The translations under genes were made by a program, and so were the position numbers. Shown piece by piece: positions 26,238-35,072 of a stretch of 64,000 nt of DNA (positions are counted from its first letter, which is position 1; every line of letters starts with the position of its first letter). The stretch comes from Bdellovibrionales bacterium (GTDB lineage: Bacteria; Bdellovibrionota; Bdellovibrionia; Bdellovibrionales; JAMPXM01), in contig JADJOF010000001.1 in assembly GCA_016713885.1 (NCBI GenBank), forward strand, positions 744,001 through 808,000. The letters run 5' to 3'. The notes beneath the pieces were generated by a model that saw only the letters and a program-made list of their open reading frames with translations, ran no database searches and was not told where the DNA came from.

Positions 26238-27221
26238 TTGTCCCTCTGGCAACTAGCTTCCTCAGGCTCTACACTGTTAAGCGTGGATCAAGATTTATCA
26301 GTTGTCATCGTCGCGCACATTCGAGACCAAGCCGGGTTGGAAAAGCTGCTGCGAGCCATGAGCTCGATCGCTGGGAATACGCATCTTTTAACAGTGATCG
26401 ACAATGCATCACGAGAACCGTGGGCCCTACGGATTCGCGAGGGGATCGAAGAGCGTGGCGGCCGCTATGTGCGTCGCGAAGTGAATAACCTTCGAGCAGC
26501 TCGAGATCAGGCTCTGCGACTTTCCAAAAGTGAACTCTTGGCTTTTGTCGACGCGGATATCGAGTTGCCTCGGGATTGGCTGCAAATACTGCGAGAATTT
26601 CTCAGAGATCCGCGGAATGACGCTTGTTGGGGTGTGGCTTCGGCGCTTTCGGCACCGCGGGATTCAAAGTTTGATCGCGCGATGTTGTTGGCGATGTCGA
26701 CGCCATTGGCACACCTCGGTACGTCACAAGTCGCGCAAATCCGACAAGAGAAGGCGGTGTCACACTTGGCGACAGCGGCGGTGCTTTTTAGGCGGCATCG
26801 GGTGCTCGAAGTGGGCGGTTTTTCAGATAAATTCTCGCGCGTTGGCGAGGATCTCGAGTTGAGTTATCGATTGATGGGAGCCTCTGACACGAATCTGCGA
26901 CGTCTTATTTTGCTGCCTCAGCCGGTTGTGACTCATCATCAAGATCAATCGCTCAGCGCGTGGTCGGCGAGAGTTTTTCGCTATGGCTGGAGCCAGAGCG
27001 AAGTGGCCCGCGTCCATCGTCGGCACATCTTTAGTCGCAAGCTGCTCCCATTTTTGATTGGCGCGGTGGGACTGGTGAGCTTAGGCGCAGCCTTTGCGGG
27101 ATACCCCATGCTGCTCGCCATTCTCATTGTTCAATACACAACGCTCGTCTTTGGCATCGTTGTGGGAGGCGCATTGGTGGCCGGATCGCTTGCCGCTGCC
27201 CCTTGGCGATCGTCATCGTGA
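26238..27221 (+). CDS. Family 2 glycosyltransferase with C-terminal membrane helices
   Basis: GT-A domain: LSVVIVAHIRDQAGLEKLLRAM, TVIDNASRE, NNLRAARDQAL, FVDADIELPRDW (D-x-D), VGGFSDKFSRVGEDLELSYRL. The last ~60 residues are two membrane helices (LLPFLIGAVGLVSLGAAF and a longer one). The start is uncertain: TTG 26238 with a nearby CGGAG, or GTG 26284 directly before the domain. It is divergent from the four-gene minus-strand glycosyltransferase unit, with only ~70 bases between starts. Confidence 0.82.
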   Translation: MSLWQLASSGSTLLSVDQDLSVVIVAHIRDQAGLEKLLRAMSSIAGNTHLLTVIDNASREPWALRIREGIEERGGRYVRREVNNLRAARDQALRLSKSELLAFVDADIELPRDWLQILREFLRDPRNDACWGVASALSAPRDSKFDRAMLLAMSTPLAHLGTSQVAQIRQEKAVSHLATAAVLFRRHRVLEVGGFSDKFSRVGEDLELSYRLMGASDTNLRRLILLPQPVVTHHQDQSLSAWSARVFRYGWSQSEVARVHRRHIFSRKLLPFLIGAVGLVSLGAAFAGYPMLLAILIVQYTTLVFGIVVGGALVAGSLAAAPWRSSS

Positions 27222-27238
27222 TGGCAACCCATTTTAGC

Positions 27239-27418
27239 CTATAACAGGCATGTGGGCCGGCGTACTGGGGTTATGTCGAAATCCGCGTTACTCCGCCAGT
27301 CGATGAAGGACGGGAGCAAAGCCAAGTAGGTGCCGAGTACAAGCGCGAACGTCAGCAGAACCTTTCTGGCGAAATGGGTTCTGATCGCGACGGCTTTGGC
27401 TTTTCGATAGGGCTGCAT
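27239..27418 (-). CDS. Small single-pass membrane protein, unknown
   Basis: 59 residues: basic N-terminus, one helix VLLTFALVLGTYLALLPSF, short polar tail. The ATG at 27418 has AAGGGGG upstream. Nothing else identifies it; short length makes it provisional. It lies between a glycosyltransferase gene and rnpB. Confidence 0.4.
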   Translation of the reverse strand: MQPYRKAKAVAIRTHFARKVLLTFALVLGTYLALLPSFIDWRSNADFDITPVRRPTCLL

Positions 27419-27479
27419 GAGAGTCCCCCTTAAAGGCCTATCGGTCGCCGGCTTTCGGTGCATGATGAAATTAGTAGCA

Positions 27480-27507
27480 TTGCGTCATATTGAGACTGTG
27501 TTATACT
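27480..27507 (+). promoter_or_regulatory. Sigma-70 promoter of rnpB
   Basis: TTGCGT (27480-27485), 16-base spacer, TATACT (27502-27507). The predicted start about 27513 coincides with the 5' strand of the RNase P P1 helix. Confidence 0.7.
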
Positions 27508-27512
27508 GCCGA

Positions 27513-27906
27513 CGGTTTTGCAGGCGATCGCAGTGCCCCAACTCGAGACGAATATCGCAAGATGTAAGTTTTGAATGGCATTGAGGAAAGTCCGGACTCC
27601 ATAGGGCAGCGCAGGGGTTAACGACCCCCCACCGCAAGGTGAGGAACAGTGGAACAGAGAGAATGTCCGGGGCATTGAGCCTGAGGCCGGGAACGGGAGA
27701 TCAGAGGGGAGTTGCCGGAGTGAAAACAGCCAAACTCTGCGCGGAGCAAGAACAAATAGGGAGGCGTTTGAGTGCGGCCCGCACGAAGCTTCCGGGTAGG
27801 TTCGCTTGAGGCGCGCGGTAACGCGAGTCCCAGAGGAATGGTGGCCTCCCCGAGATCGATGTCGATCGGTTCCGGGAAGACAGAATCCGGCTTAACGCAA
27901 AACCCT
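27513..27906 (+). ncRNA. rnpB: RNase P RNA (type A)
   Basis: Catalytic RNA that matures tRNA 5' ends. The universally conserved cores are present: GAGGAAAGTCCGGACTCC near 27580, ACAGTGGAACAGAGAG near 27647, and ACAGAATCCGGCTTA near 27880. The P1 helix closes the molecule: GGTTTTGC (27514-27521) with GCAAAACC (27897-27904). A promoter fits the 5' end and an intrinsic terminator follows. Confidence 0.96.
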
Positions 27907-27918
27907 CGTCGACATTTT

Positions 27919-27957
27919 GAGGCCCGTCAGTCAAAAGCTGGCGGGCCTCACCTTTTT
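27919..27957 (+). terminator. Intrinsic terminator of rnpB
   Basis: A 12-bp stem (27919-27930 with 27938-27949, one T-G pair) is followed by CACCTTTTT. It ends 17 bases before the cysteine synthase start. Confidence 0.85.
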
Positions 27958-27973
27958 AGATGAAACTCAGGCT

Positions 27974-28954
27974 ATGGCACATGTTTGGGATCTTGTCGGC
28001 AGTACACCCTTAGTTGAGATTGCTTCGCTATCGAAGCTCACGGGTTGTCGTATTCTTGCGAAGTGTGAGTTTTTGAATCCCGGTGGCAGCATTAAAGATC
28101 GCGCGGCTAAGGGAATCATCGAGAGCGCGGAGCGTGGCGGTCAGTTGCTCGCAGGCGGTGTGATTGTCGAAGGCACTGCTGGCAACACCGGTATTGGCCT
28201 TGCGACTTTGGCTGCTGAACGCGGGTATCGAGTGATCGTGTCGATGCCGGACAATCAATCGCAAGAGAAGTACGCGATGCTTGAGGCGATTGGTGCAGAG
28301 GTTCGCAAGTTCAAGCCTGTGCCATTTTCAAATCCTGAGCACTTCTATCATCAGGCGAAACGAATTGCGGCTGAAACTCCTGACACCTTTTGGGCCAATC
28401 AGTTTGAGAACACCGCGAACCAAGAGGCGCATTATCGCAGCACGGGTCCTGAAATTTGGAGTCAAACCGGCGGCGTGATCGATCACTTTGTCTGTTCGGT
28501 CGGTAGCGGCGGAACCATCGCGGGCGTCAGTCGGTTTCTGAAAGAAAAGAATCCGTTGCTACAGGTGACCTTGGCGGATCCATTTGGTTCGGGCCTTTAT
28601 TGTCAGTTGCGCGAAGGAAAAATGGAAACGCAGGGTTCATCGGTCACCGAAGGAATTGGCATCATGCGACTCACGGCCAACTTTGCGATGGCCAAGGTCG
28701 ACGCGGCTCTTCGCGTGTCGGATCAGGCAATGATCGATATGCTTTTTCACGTGGCCCGTCACGACGGGCTTTTTATCGGAACATCTGCGGCTTTGAATCT
28801 GGCGGCTATTTTTGAAATGGCAAAAGCCCGGCGCGATTCAGGCCAGACCTTTGTGACGGTTCTTGGCGATTTAGGATCGCGGTATCAGTCGAAGCTCTTG
28901 TCGGCCGAGTGGCGGCAGCAGGTTCAGTTGCAACCGCAGCCACTTGTTTCGTGA
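27974..28954 (+). CDS. cysK: Cysteine synthase (PLP fold type II)
   Basis: Forms cysteine from O-acetylserine and sulphide. PLP-lysine lies in GGSIKDRAA (about residue 41); EGTAGNTGIGLA is the substrate-binding loop, and SVGSGGTIAGVSRFL binds the PLP phosphate. 326 residues, normal length. The ATG at 27974 is chosen because family homology begins at once (WDLVGSTPLVEI); an upstream in-frame codon lies inside the rnpB terminator. The ribosome binding site is weak. The closest relatives could equally be called cysteine synthase A or a cystathionine-type synthase paralogue; sulphur-assimilation neighbours are absent. Confidence 0.88.
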   Translation: MAHVWDLVGSTPLVEIASLSKLTGCRILAKCEFLNPGGSIKDRAAKGIIESAERGGQLLAGGVIVEGTAGNTGIGLATLAAERGYRVIVSMPDNQSQEKYAMLEAIGAEVRKFKPVPFSNPEHFYHQAKRIAAETPDTFWANQFENTANQEAHYRSTGPEIWSQTGGVIDHFVCSVGSGGTIAGVSRFLKEKNPLLQVTLADPFGSGLYCQLREGKMETQGSSVTEGIGIMRLTANFAMAKVDAALRVSDQAMIDMLFHVARHDGLFIGTSAALNLAAIFEMAKARRDSGQTFVTVLGDLGSRYQSKLLSAEWRQQVQLQPQPLVS

Positions 28955-28961
28955 AGGGTCC

Positions 28962-29003
28962 TCTAAAAAACGGAAGGGCGCTCCCCCTCAGTAGCGCCCT
29001 TCC
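28962..29003 (-). terminator. Intrinsic terminator of the serine protease gene
   Basis: GGAAGGGCGCT (28972-28982) pairs perfectly with AGCGCCCTTCC (28993-29003); in the minus direction a T6 run follows (AAAAAA at 28965-28970). It also separates the convergent cysteine synthase gene. Confidence 0.85.
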
Positions 29004-29053
29004 ACATGATCGGCTGAGCCGAGGCATGTCTTTCGAAAGATAATAGATAGAGA

Positions 29054-30016
29054 CTATCGCGATGCAACCGCAGCAGGAGCGGGATTCGCAGGATTCGCAA
29101 TAGCCGGACGAACAGGTGCTGGCGCGATCTTGTTCAAGTCTTTTGCCGTTCGAACAACCCAGTTCGCGTAGTAAGCAACATTTGTATAGGCGGCAGAAAC
29201 ACCGCACGTGTCGTTTGGATCATCAACGCCGCGGCTGGTAACTCCAAAAACAACCAATTCACCATTGAGTTCTGTGTAAGCGGGGCCGCCAGAATCGCCG
29301 TGGCATGCGCCTTTTCCATGCGCCTGCTCAACGAGAACTTCTGACTTCGTGTACTCTGCCTTTTTGATCGACGTCGTAACGAATCGAAGTTTGCCTGCAT
29401 TTTGGTGGTCAGAAACCATGCGGCCAGTGCGTGGGTCGCGAACCTGAACAACATCAGATGCACCGAAGCCAGCCAACATAACGGGAGCACCATCTTTGAG
29501 TAGCGAAGCGTCAGTCAAAAACTTAATTGGTTTGTATCCAGCGGGGAGTCCGCCCGAGAATTTCACAACAGAGATGTCGCCGGTGTTGAGTTCCTCACCT
29601 TGGCGGAAGGCCCAGAGCGGAGAAACTTTGTATGCGTCAACAGCGCGAACCGCGATCTGAGGAGAGTTGAAGTCTGTGCCAAATACAACGCGTAGGCTTG
29701 CGGCCGGAGACTCAACGCAGTGAGCGGCCGTGATGATGATAGATTCAGAAAGGATAGTGCCAGTGCAAATTGCGCCGACGGCTACATCGTAAACACCGAC
29801 GATATGTTTGGCGAACGGCTCGTTACCGTTGGAGTCTGTTCCGCCGATAATGCCAGTGCCCTGGGTTTCGATTGCAGCTGATTGATTCGGAGCTTGTCCG
29901 CAAGCGCTCATTGCAAAAGCCAAAGTGATGACGGCCATTTTTCCGAGGAGCGGAAATGGCGAAGGTTCGATCGACTTGTTGCTCAGGTTGTTGAGCGGCG
30001 ATAATGATGCTTTCAC
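29054..30016 (-). CDS. Secreted trypsin-like serine protease, lipoprotein
   Basis: Chymotrypsin-fold S1 protease. The catalytic triad is visible: His in TAAHC (about residue 98), Asp in TGDISVVKF (147) and Ser in GDSGGP (240); the mature N-terminus IIGGTD follows a short propeptide and could be freed by activation cleavage. The signal ends in a lipobox (AMSAC), so the enzyme is probably anchored on the outer side of a membrane. The tail is Ala/Pro-rich. GTG start with a strong GGGGGA ribosome binding site. Bdellovibrio-type genomes carry many such exported proteases, consistent with predation or scavenging; the target is unknown. Confidence 0.92.
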   Translation of the reverse strand: MKASLSPLNNLSNKSIEPSPFPLLGKMAVITLAFAMSACGQAPNQSAAIETQGTGIIGGTDSNGNEPFAKHIVGVYDVAVGAICTGTILSESIIITAAHCVESPAASLRVVFGTDFNSPQIAVRAVDAYKVSPLWAFRQGEELNTGDISVVKFSGGLPAGYKPIKFLTDASLLKDGAPVMLAGFGASDVVQVRDPRTGRMVSDHQNAGKLRFVTTSIKKAEYTKSEVLVEQAHGKGACHGDSGGPAYTELNGELVVFGVTSRGVDDPNDTCGVSAAYTNVAYYANWVVRTAKDLNKIAPAPVRPAIANPANPAPAAVASR

Positions 30017-30347
30017 GTTGTCCCCCTGCTGCCCGCCTTTCGTCTGGCGGGCGAAACGCTTTCATGACCCCGTCATGCGCGCTTCGGTTAATCAGAGCTC
30101 GAATCCTTCGTGCTCGACTGCGTGCTTTTCTCATCCGATGACGCGTCAGATACAACTTTTATTTTGTTAGCCAATCCATAAGGTTAACTTATGGATTTGA
30201 TGGTGGTGATGTGTAAAATGTCGCGGGTTGGAACCGGCTGAAATCAATAAATTCAATAGGTTATGTCGACTGGTTCCATTTTAGTTCTTAGAAAAACTTA
30301 GGTCTCGATGGCCACTTTGCTCGATGTGGAAAAGCGAGTTTTTCAGC
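30017..30347. other. Gene-free stretch with a 23-bp palindrome
   Basis: No ORF is supported. ATCCATAAG (30174-30182) and CTTATGGAT (30188-30196) form a perfect inverted repeat around GTTAA, 158 bases upstream of the protease start. Further right, GGAACC (about 30231) and GGTTCC (about 30273) form a second, wider inverted repeat. Without T-runs these look more like operator sites or factor-dependent signals than intrinsic terminators. Confidence 0.4.
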
Positions 30348-31442
30348 TCAATCGCGTCGTTCGACGACAAAGAACAATTCTTGTCCAAGGCGTTTGGGTA
30401 AAGATTCGCGATCGCGACTCCAGATCAGAGGGATAAAGAGCGATTGTGCGCCGCGTCGCTGGGCGAGAAGCAGGCGAGTGCGCAGTTCCCACTCGGTACA
30501 GCCGAGCGGCGGACCTTCGGGTTTATCCATCACCGGAACAAAGCCGAGGAGTCGGCCACGCGGAGTCAGCAGGCGCCGCCAGAGTTTGAGAATTTCCGGT
30601 CGACGCGCGGGATTGATGGCGCAGAAAAAAGTGTGTTCAAAAATAATGTCGAAACGTTCGTTCCAATCGGTCGGAAGTTTAAAGGCATCGGCCTGAACCC
30701 ATTTGAGATCCGCGGATTCGCCGTAAGTGGCGCGAGCATTTTCGATAGCTTCGGGTGCGAAGTCGATGCCGGTGACGATGTGGCCTTGCTGACTCCACCA
30801 GTGGGCGTCGTGTCCGTTGCCGCAGCCGAGAACCAGAACGCGGCAGCGCGTGAGCTTCAGCGGCGGGATGAGGCGCGGTAAACCCGGGTGGAAGGCGCCG
30901 TTGTCCCAGCGTGGTGTTTCGTTCTTATAGATGTCGCTCCAGAAGCTTGGCTCATTGGCGGCAGAATAGGAGCCGTAGTACGGTGCAATTTCAATCGTGC
31001 GCGCGCCAAAGGTGACAGAGGTGTCGTCGTAGGCTGTGGCCTGTTGAAAGAGCCGGCTTTGTGCTGAGCGGCTAAGTGCGGCGCGAAGACCATTTTCGGT
31101 GCGGACAAAGAAGCGATCCCACTCGTCACAAGAGAGTGAATGCGAGTCGACCGTGGTTTCATAGCCGTAGTTGAATCGTGCGCGCCAGTGAGTTTCGGGA
31201 CCTGGTTCGATGTCGAGAATAGTCAATGGGTGGTCGAATGCCTCGACAATCACGGACTGGCCATCGACCTCGATGAGCGCGCGGCCGCGTTCATCCTTGC
31301 GCATGGTGCTGAGCCATTGGGCGCCGACCTCTTGATCGGCCATGCGAATGCCGTCGAGTGAGAAATACCCATCCTCGTCGACAACAATAAAACGCGCTGA
31401 CTCAGGCGTTATCGCGGATGTCGGCGCGAGTGTTTGTGTCAT
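30348..31442 (-). CDS. SAM-dependent methyltransferase of the thiopurine-methyltransferase type with extra N-terminal domain
   Basis: The C-terminal ~200 residues are a class I methyltransferase: FWSDIYKNETPRWDNG, motif I RVLVLGCGNGHDAHWW, VTGIDFAPEAIENAR and FDIIFEHTFFCAINP, the pattern of the TPMT-like family (thiol or halide methyltransferases). About 150 N-terminal residues, beta-rich, match nothing that I know. The ATG overlaps the stop of the upstream gene by one base (TGATG), indicating coupling. Substrate cannot be deduced. Confidence 0.8.
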   Translation of the reverse strand: MTQTLAPTSAITPESARFIVVDEDGYFSLDGIRMADQEVGAQWLSTMRKDERGRALIEVDGQSVIVEAFDHPLTILDIEPGPETHWRARFNYGYETTVDSHSLSCDEWDRFFVRTENGLRAALSRSAQSRLFQQATAYDDTSVTFGARTIEIAPYYGSYSAANEPSFWSDIYKNETPRWDNGAFHPGLPRLIPPLKLTRCRVLVLGCGNGHDAHWWSQQGHIVTGIDFAPEAIENARATYGESADLKWVQADAFKLPTDWNERFDIIFEHTFFCAINPARRPEILKLWRRLLTPRGRLLGFVPVMDKPEGPPLGCTEWELRTRLLLAQRRGAQSLFIPLIWSRDRESLPKRLGQELFFVVERRD

Positions 31443-31936
31443 CAGTGTTGATGGTCTTTTTGAGTGTCGGATTGATTGGGATCTTCAGTGGGGGCAGCCG
31501 CGGGCTCTTGCCCTGATCCCGCTTTGATTTCGGAGCCATTTTTATAGCGAATCATTGGCGAGCTGACGCTTTCATTGATCCATTCCCAGGTGCTTCCGTC
31601 TTTTGATCGGAGGCGCACGGAGCCTTCAAAAACTTGCTCCGTCATATCTCCTGAGGTGCCAATGGATTCGTCAGTTACGTATCGAAAGCGCACAAGCATT
31701 TCTTTGGTGCCGGGTTCTTTGGCGGGCAAGTCTTCGCTGAAGAGCTGTTGAAAAACGACATCGGTTACGCCCGGGCGTTGGGACTTGATGTACTGCACGA
31801 TGGTTTCTTGGAGAGTGGATTCGATGGCGTGTCGCTTATCGAGACCGAGTTCGCGATCGGAGTGTGCAAGATCCCAGGACCACATCATGGCGATCAGGAT
31901 TACCAGTGCTGAAAAGTACTTTCCGATGCCGGTCAT
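31442..31936 (-). CDS. Membrane-anchored periplasmic protein, unknown
   Basis: 164 residues with one N-terminal helix (YFSALVILIAMMWSW), then a soluble domain containing VFQQLFSEDLP, VRFRYVTDES and STWEWINESV, and a Gln/Asp/His-rich tail. AGGAGG directly precedes the ATG at 31936; the frame extends to 31978 without support. First gene of a two-gene unit with the methyltransferase. The second half may be an NTF2-like fold, but I make no firm claim. Confidence 0.7.
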   Translation of the reverse strand: MTGIGKYFSALVILIAMMWSWDLAHSDRELGLDKRHAIESTLQETIVQYIKSQRPGVTDVVFQQLFSEDLPAKEPGTKEMLVRFRYVTDESIGTSGDMTEQVFEGSVRLRSKDGSTWEWINESVSSPMIRYKNGSEIKAGSGQEPAAAPTEDPNQSDTQKDHQH

Positions 31937-32055
31937 GAGGCCTCCTGGTCGGCGGGTGAGGTCGGCGAACTGAGTCAAAGCTTTTCCCTAACGATTACGT
32001 CCTCTAGACACTAGACTCTACGGCAAGAGTCGTCAATTGATGGGAAGCGGGTCGC

Positions 32056-32625
32056 GTGCAACCAACATGGAAAATAAAGGCGTGGCGGGAGTTGGGGTCG
32101 GCGGACTCTCGGGCTGCGCTTAAAGAACGCGTTCAGGGTACGGTACAAGAGTTGGCCCGTCGCGTGGTGCAATCGGGCGTGGCTTTGGCGGTTGATCAGG
32201 TTGAACAGGCAATCCACACATTTGGTTTGGGTCGCTATGGCGTGCGCTTGAGCGGACGGAGCAATGTGTACGAAGCGACACTACCAAGTGCCTCGTCGGT
32301 GACAATGGCGGAAGCAGCTGAGCGACTTTCGGCGCGAGCTCTTTCCGATGTGTTTTCGCAGACGTCAGAAAGAGCTCTCGTTTTGAATTTGGCGATTCGC
32401 TGGCTCCAGCCGCAGGCCTCGGGGGCGCCGGCTGTGATGCGATTGACCTGGACGGAGATTGAGCGGGAGCAGTTTCGTCGCGATGTTTTATCTCGTCTGA
32501 CCGATGGAGCTGAGCTTCAGGTGACAGCGCCAGTTTTGAATGACGACGGGCTTTGCATAGCGGAAGTTGAAATGGTTTGGAAGGCGTGGGCGCGACGGCA
32601 AATTGGTCGCGAGGGTGAGCGTTAA
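32056..32625 (+). CDS. Unknown protein at the head of the liu operon, possibly hotdog-fold
   Basis: 189 residues, GTG start behind GGGAAGCGG. Its stop overlaps the ATG of liuB (TAATG), so it belongs to the leucine-degradation operon. No family recognised with confidence. The C-terminal stretch ELQVTAPVLNDDGLCIAEVEMVW has the alternating pattern of hotdog-fold acyl-CoA thioesterases (DUF4442-like), which would fit an acyl-CoA pathway; this is weak. Confidence 0.55.
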   Translation: MQPTWKIKAWRELGSADSRAALKERVQGTVQELARRVVQSGVALAVDQVEQAIHTFGLGRYGVRLSGRSNVYEATLPSASSVTMAEAAERLSARALSDVFSQTSERALVLNLAIRWLQPQASGAPAVMRLTWTEIEREQFRRDVLSRLTDGAELQVTAPVLNDDGLCIAEVEMVWKAWARRQIGREGER

Positions 32626-34247
32626 TGGGTCCGAGTATCGAGTCGAGAATTGAGTCTGTTTTGAGCGTTGGTTCGGCCGACTATGTGGCGAATCGCGATG
32701 CGATGAAAAGTCTGGTGGATGTGTGGCGCGAGCGCGTGGCGACAGTTCGTGCAGGAGGCGGCGAAGATTCGGTCGCGAAGCATAAATCGCGCGGTAAGCT
32801 CACGGCACGCGAGCGTATCGAAGCCTTGATTGATCCGGGAACGGCATTTTTGGAGCTTTCGACACTGGCCGCTTGGGAAATGTATGATGGTCAAGCTCCG
32901 GGTGCCGGTGTTGTGACCGGAATTGGCGTTATCAGTGGGCATGATTGCATGATTGTCGCCAACGACGCCACGGTGAAGGGCGGAACCTATTTTCCGATGA
33001 CGGTAAAAAAGCATCTTCGTGCACAAGAGATTGCGATGGAGAATCACTTGCCGTGCTTTTATCTCGTCGATTCTGGCGGGGCGTTTTTGCCTCTACAGTC
33101 CGAGGTGTTTCCGGACCGCGATCATTTTGGTCGTATCTTTTTTAATCAGGCTCGAATGTCGGCTGCAAACATTCCGCAGATTGCTGTTGTGATGGGCTCG
33201 TGCACAGCCGGCGGTGCCTATGTGCCGGCAATGAGCGATGAGAATGTGATTGTGAAAGGAAATGGGACAATCTTCTTGGGCGGTCCGCCGCTTGTTCGCG
33301 CGGCGACGGGCGAAGTTGTCACGGCGCAAGAGCTGGGCGGGGCCGATGTGCACTCGCGCTTGAGTGGTGTCACCGATCACCTTGCAGAAGATGACGAAGA
33401 GGCGATTGCGATCACGCGCGATATCGCGGCGAACCTCAATCGAGTCAAGTCCGTATCGTTTCGCACGGCTGAAGTTGAAGAGCCGCTTTATAGTGTTGAT
33501 GAAATTTACGGGGTGATCCCTGCGGACACGAGAAAGCCTTTTGATGTTCGCGAAGTGATCGCGCGCGTGGTGGATGGAAGTCGATTCCACGAGTTCAAAC
33601 CGCTTTATGCCGAGACCGTCGTTTGCGGCTTTGCGCGAATTTACGGAATGCCGGTCGGAATTGTCGCCAATAACGGCGTGTTGTTTAGCGAGAGCGCGCT
33701 GAAGACAGCACACTTTGTTGAGCTCTGTGATCAGCGGGGCATTCCGTTGGTGTTCTTGCAGAACATCACGGGTTTTATGGTCGGAAAGAAATACGAGAAC
33801 GAAGGGATCGCCAAGCACGGAGCGAAAATGGTGATGGCGGTTTCGAACGCGTCGGTGCCGAAGTTTACGGTCGTGATTGGCGGCTCATATGGCGCGGGCA
33901 ACTATGGTATGTGTGGTCGCGCCTATCAGCCGCGATTCCTCTGGATGTGGCCGAACGCACGAATCTCAGTGATGGGTGGCGAGCAGGCGGCGAACGTTCT
34001 GCTGACCGTGAAGCTCGATCAGTTGGCTGAAAAGGGACAGACGATGTCGGCTGATGAGCAGGCGCGGTTTAAGGCGCCGACACTTGCGAAATATGAAGTT
34101 GAAAGCTCGGCCTATTACTCGTCAGCGCGAATATGGGACGACGGTATTATCGATCCTAAAGACACGAGACGAGTTTTGGGAGTGGCTCTTTCGGTGACGT
34201 GCAATGCGCCGGCGGAAGAGCGCCGCAAGGGCGTATTCCGAATGTGA
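32625..34247 (+). CDS. liuB: Methylcrotonyl-CoA carboxylase beta subunit (carboxyltransferase)
   Basis: Transfers carboxyl from carboxybiotin to 3-methylcrotonyl-CoA in leucine breakdown. 540 residues, the usual size, with the two crotonase-like carboxyltransferase halves: GKLTARERIEALIDPGTAFLE, GTYFPMTVKKHLRAQEIA, DSGGAFLPLQSEVFPD and GSCTAGGAYVPAMSDE in the first, NITGFMVGKKYENEGIAKHG and GGSYGAGNYGMCGRAYQPRF in the second. The MCC assignment over propionyl-CoA carboxylase rests on these motifs and on the HMG-CoA lyase and 3-methylglutaconyl-CoA hydratase genes downstream. Confidence 0.92.
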   Translation: MGPSIESRIESVLSVGSADYVANRDAMKSLVDVWRERVATVRAGGGEDSVAKHKSRGKLTARERIEALIDPGTAFLELSTLAAWEMYDGQAPGAGVVTGIGVISGHDCMIVANDATVKGGTYFPMTVKKHLRAQEIAMENHLPCFYLVDSGGAFLPLQSEVFPDRDHFGRIFFNQARMSAANIPQIAVVMGSCTAGGAYVPAMSDENVIVKGNGTIFLGGPPLVRAATGEVVTAQELGGADVHSRLSGVTDHLAEDDEEAIAITRDIAANLNRVKSVSFRTAEVEEPLYSVDEIYGVIPADTRKPFDVREVIARVVDGSRFHEFKPLYAETVVCGFARIYGMPVGIVANNGVLFSESALKTAHFVELCDQRGIPLVFLQNITGFMVGKKYENEGIAKHGAKMVMAVSNASVPKFTVVIGGSYGAGNYGMCGRAYQPRFLWMWPNARISVMGGEQAANVLLTVKLDQLAEKGQTMSADEQARFKAPTLAKYEVESSAYYSSARIWDDGIIDPKDTRRVLGVALSVTCNAPAEERRKGVFRM

Positions 34248-34274
34248 TTGGTGCCGATGGCGCGAGGGGGATCT

Positions 34275-35072
34275 GTGAAATCGGTAAGAGTGGAACAGCA
34301 AGATTTGGTGATACGCGTGGTCTTGTCGCGCCCTGATGTGCGCAATGCCTTTGATGGCGAGACGATCGCAGATCTTACCGATATTTTTCGAAAAATCGCA
34401 GATGGCCGCATCGGTGCGGATGCTCGTGTGGTTCAGCTTGTCGGCGAGGGCGGATCATTTTGTGCGGGCGCTGACCTCAACTACATGAAGTCGATGGCGG
34501 GATTTTCTCGCGAGGAGAATGCGCTGGATGCCGAGCGCCTGTTTGCGATGTTTGAAACTGTGCGCTCTTGTCCGCTACCGGTGATTGCTCATGTTCATGG
34601 CCATGCGATGGGCGGCGGTGTCGGTCTTGCGGCTTGCGCTGATATTGCGCTGGCGGAAGCCGGGACGAAGTTCGCGTTTTCAGAAGTTCGACTGGGAATC
34701 ATCCCGGCGGTGATCTCGCCGTTTGTTCTGTCTCGCATGAATGCGGGCTGGGCGCGCCGCTGGATGATGACCGGAGAGGTGTTTGATGCTGACCAAGCGT
34801 TGACAGCCGGGCTGGTGAGTTTTGTTGGTACGAGCGATCAGGTCGTTGCGGAAAAAGCGCGTCTGGTGAAAGTGTTTTGCGAGGTCGGTCCAGAGGCCGT
34901 GCGTGAGACGAAGAAATTGATACGTGACGTTGTTGGGCGCGATCCACTTGATGTGCAAGAGCGTGTGACAGAGGCGATTGCCGATCGTCGAGTCAGTACT
35001 GAGGGACAAGAGGGTTTGCGGGCCTTTCTTGAAAAACGCGACCCATCATTTCGACGTGGGGTTAAAATATGA
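34275..35072 (+). CDS. liuC: Enoyl-CoA hydratase family, probable 3-methylglutaconyl-CoA hydratase
   Basis: Crotonase fold: oxyanion-hole motifs FCAGADLNYMK and HGHAMGGGVGLAACADIALA, then FAFSEVRLGIIPAVISPFVL with the catalytic Glu. By position between the carboxylase subunits it should hydrate 3-methylglutaconyl-CoA to HMG-CoA. The GTG at 34275 has a strong AGGGGG ribosome binding site at good spacing; ATG 34257 or TTG 34248 would lengthen it slightly. The stop overlaps the next ATG by four bases. Confidence 0.88.
   Translation: MKSVRVEQQDLVIRVVLSRPDVRNAFDGETIADLTDIFRKIADGRIGADARVVQLVGEGGSFCAGADLNYMKSMAGFSREENALDAERLFAMFETVRSCPLPVIAHVHGHAMGGGVGLAACADIALAEAGTKFAFSEVRLGIIPAVISPFVLSRMNAGWARRWMMTGEVFDADQALTAGLVSFVGTSDQVVAEKARLVKVFCEVGPEAVRETKKLIRDVVGRDPLDVQERVTEAIADRRVSTEGQEGLRAFLEKRDPSFRRGVKI

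Noticed and set aside
33093..33818. 241-codon antisense frame in liuB
   Set aside because: Shadow frame opposite a well conserved carboxyltransferase.
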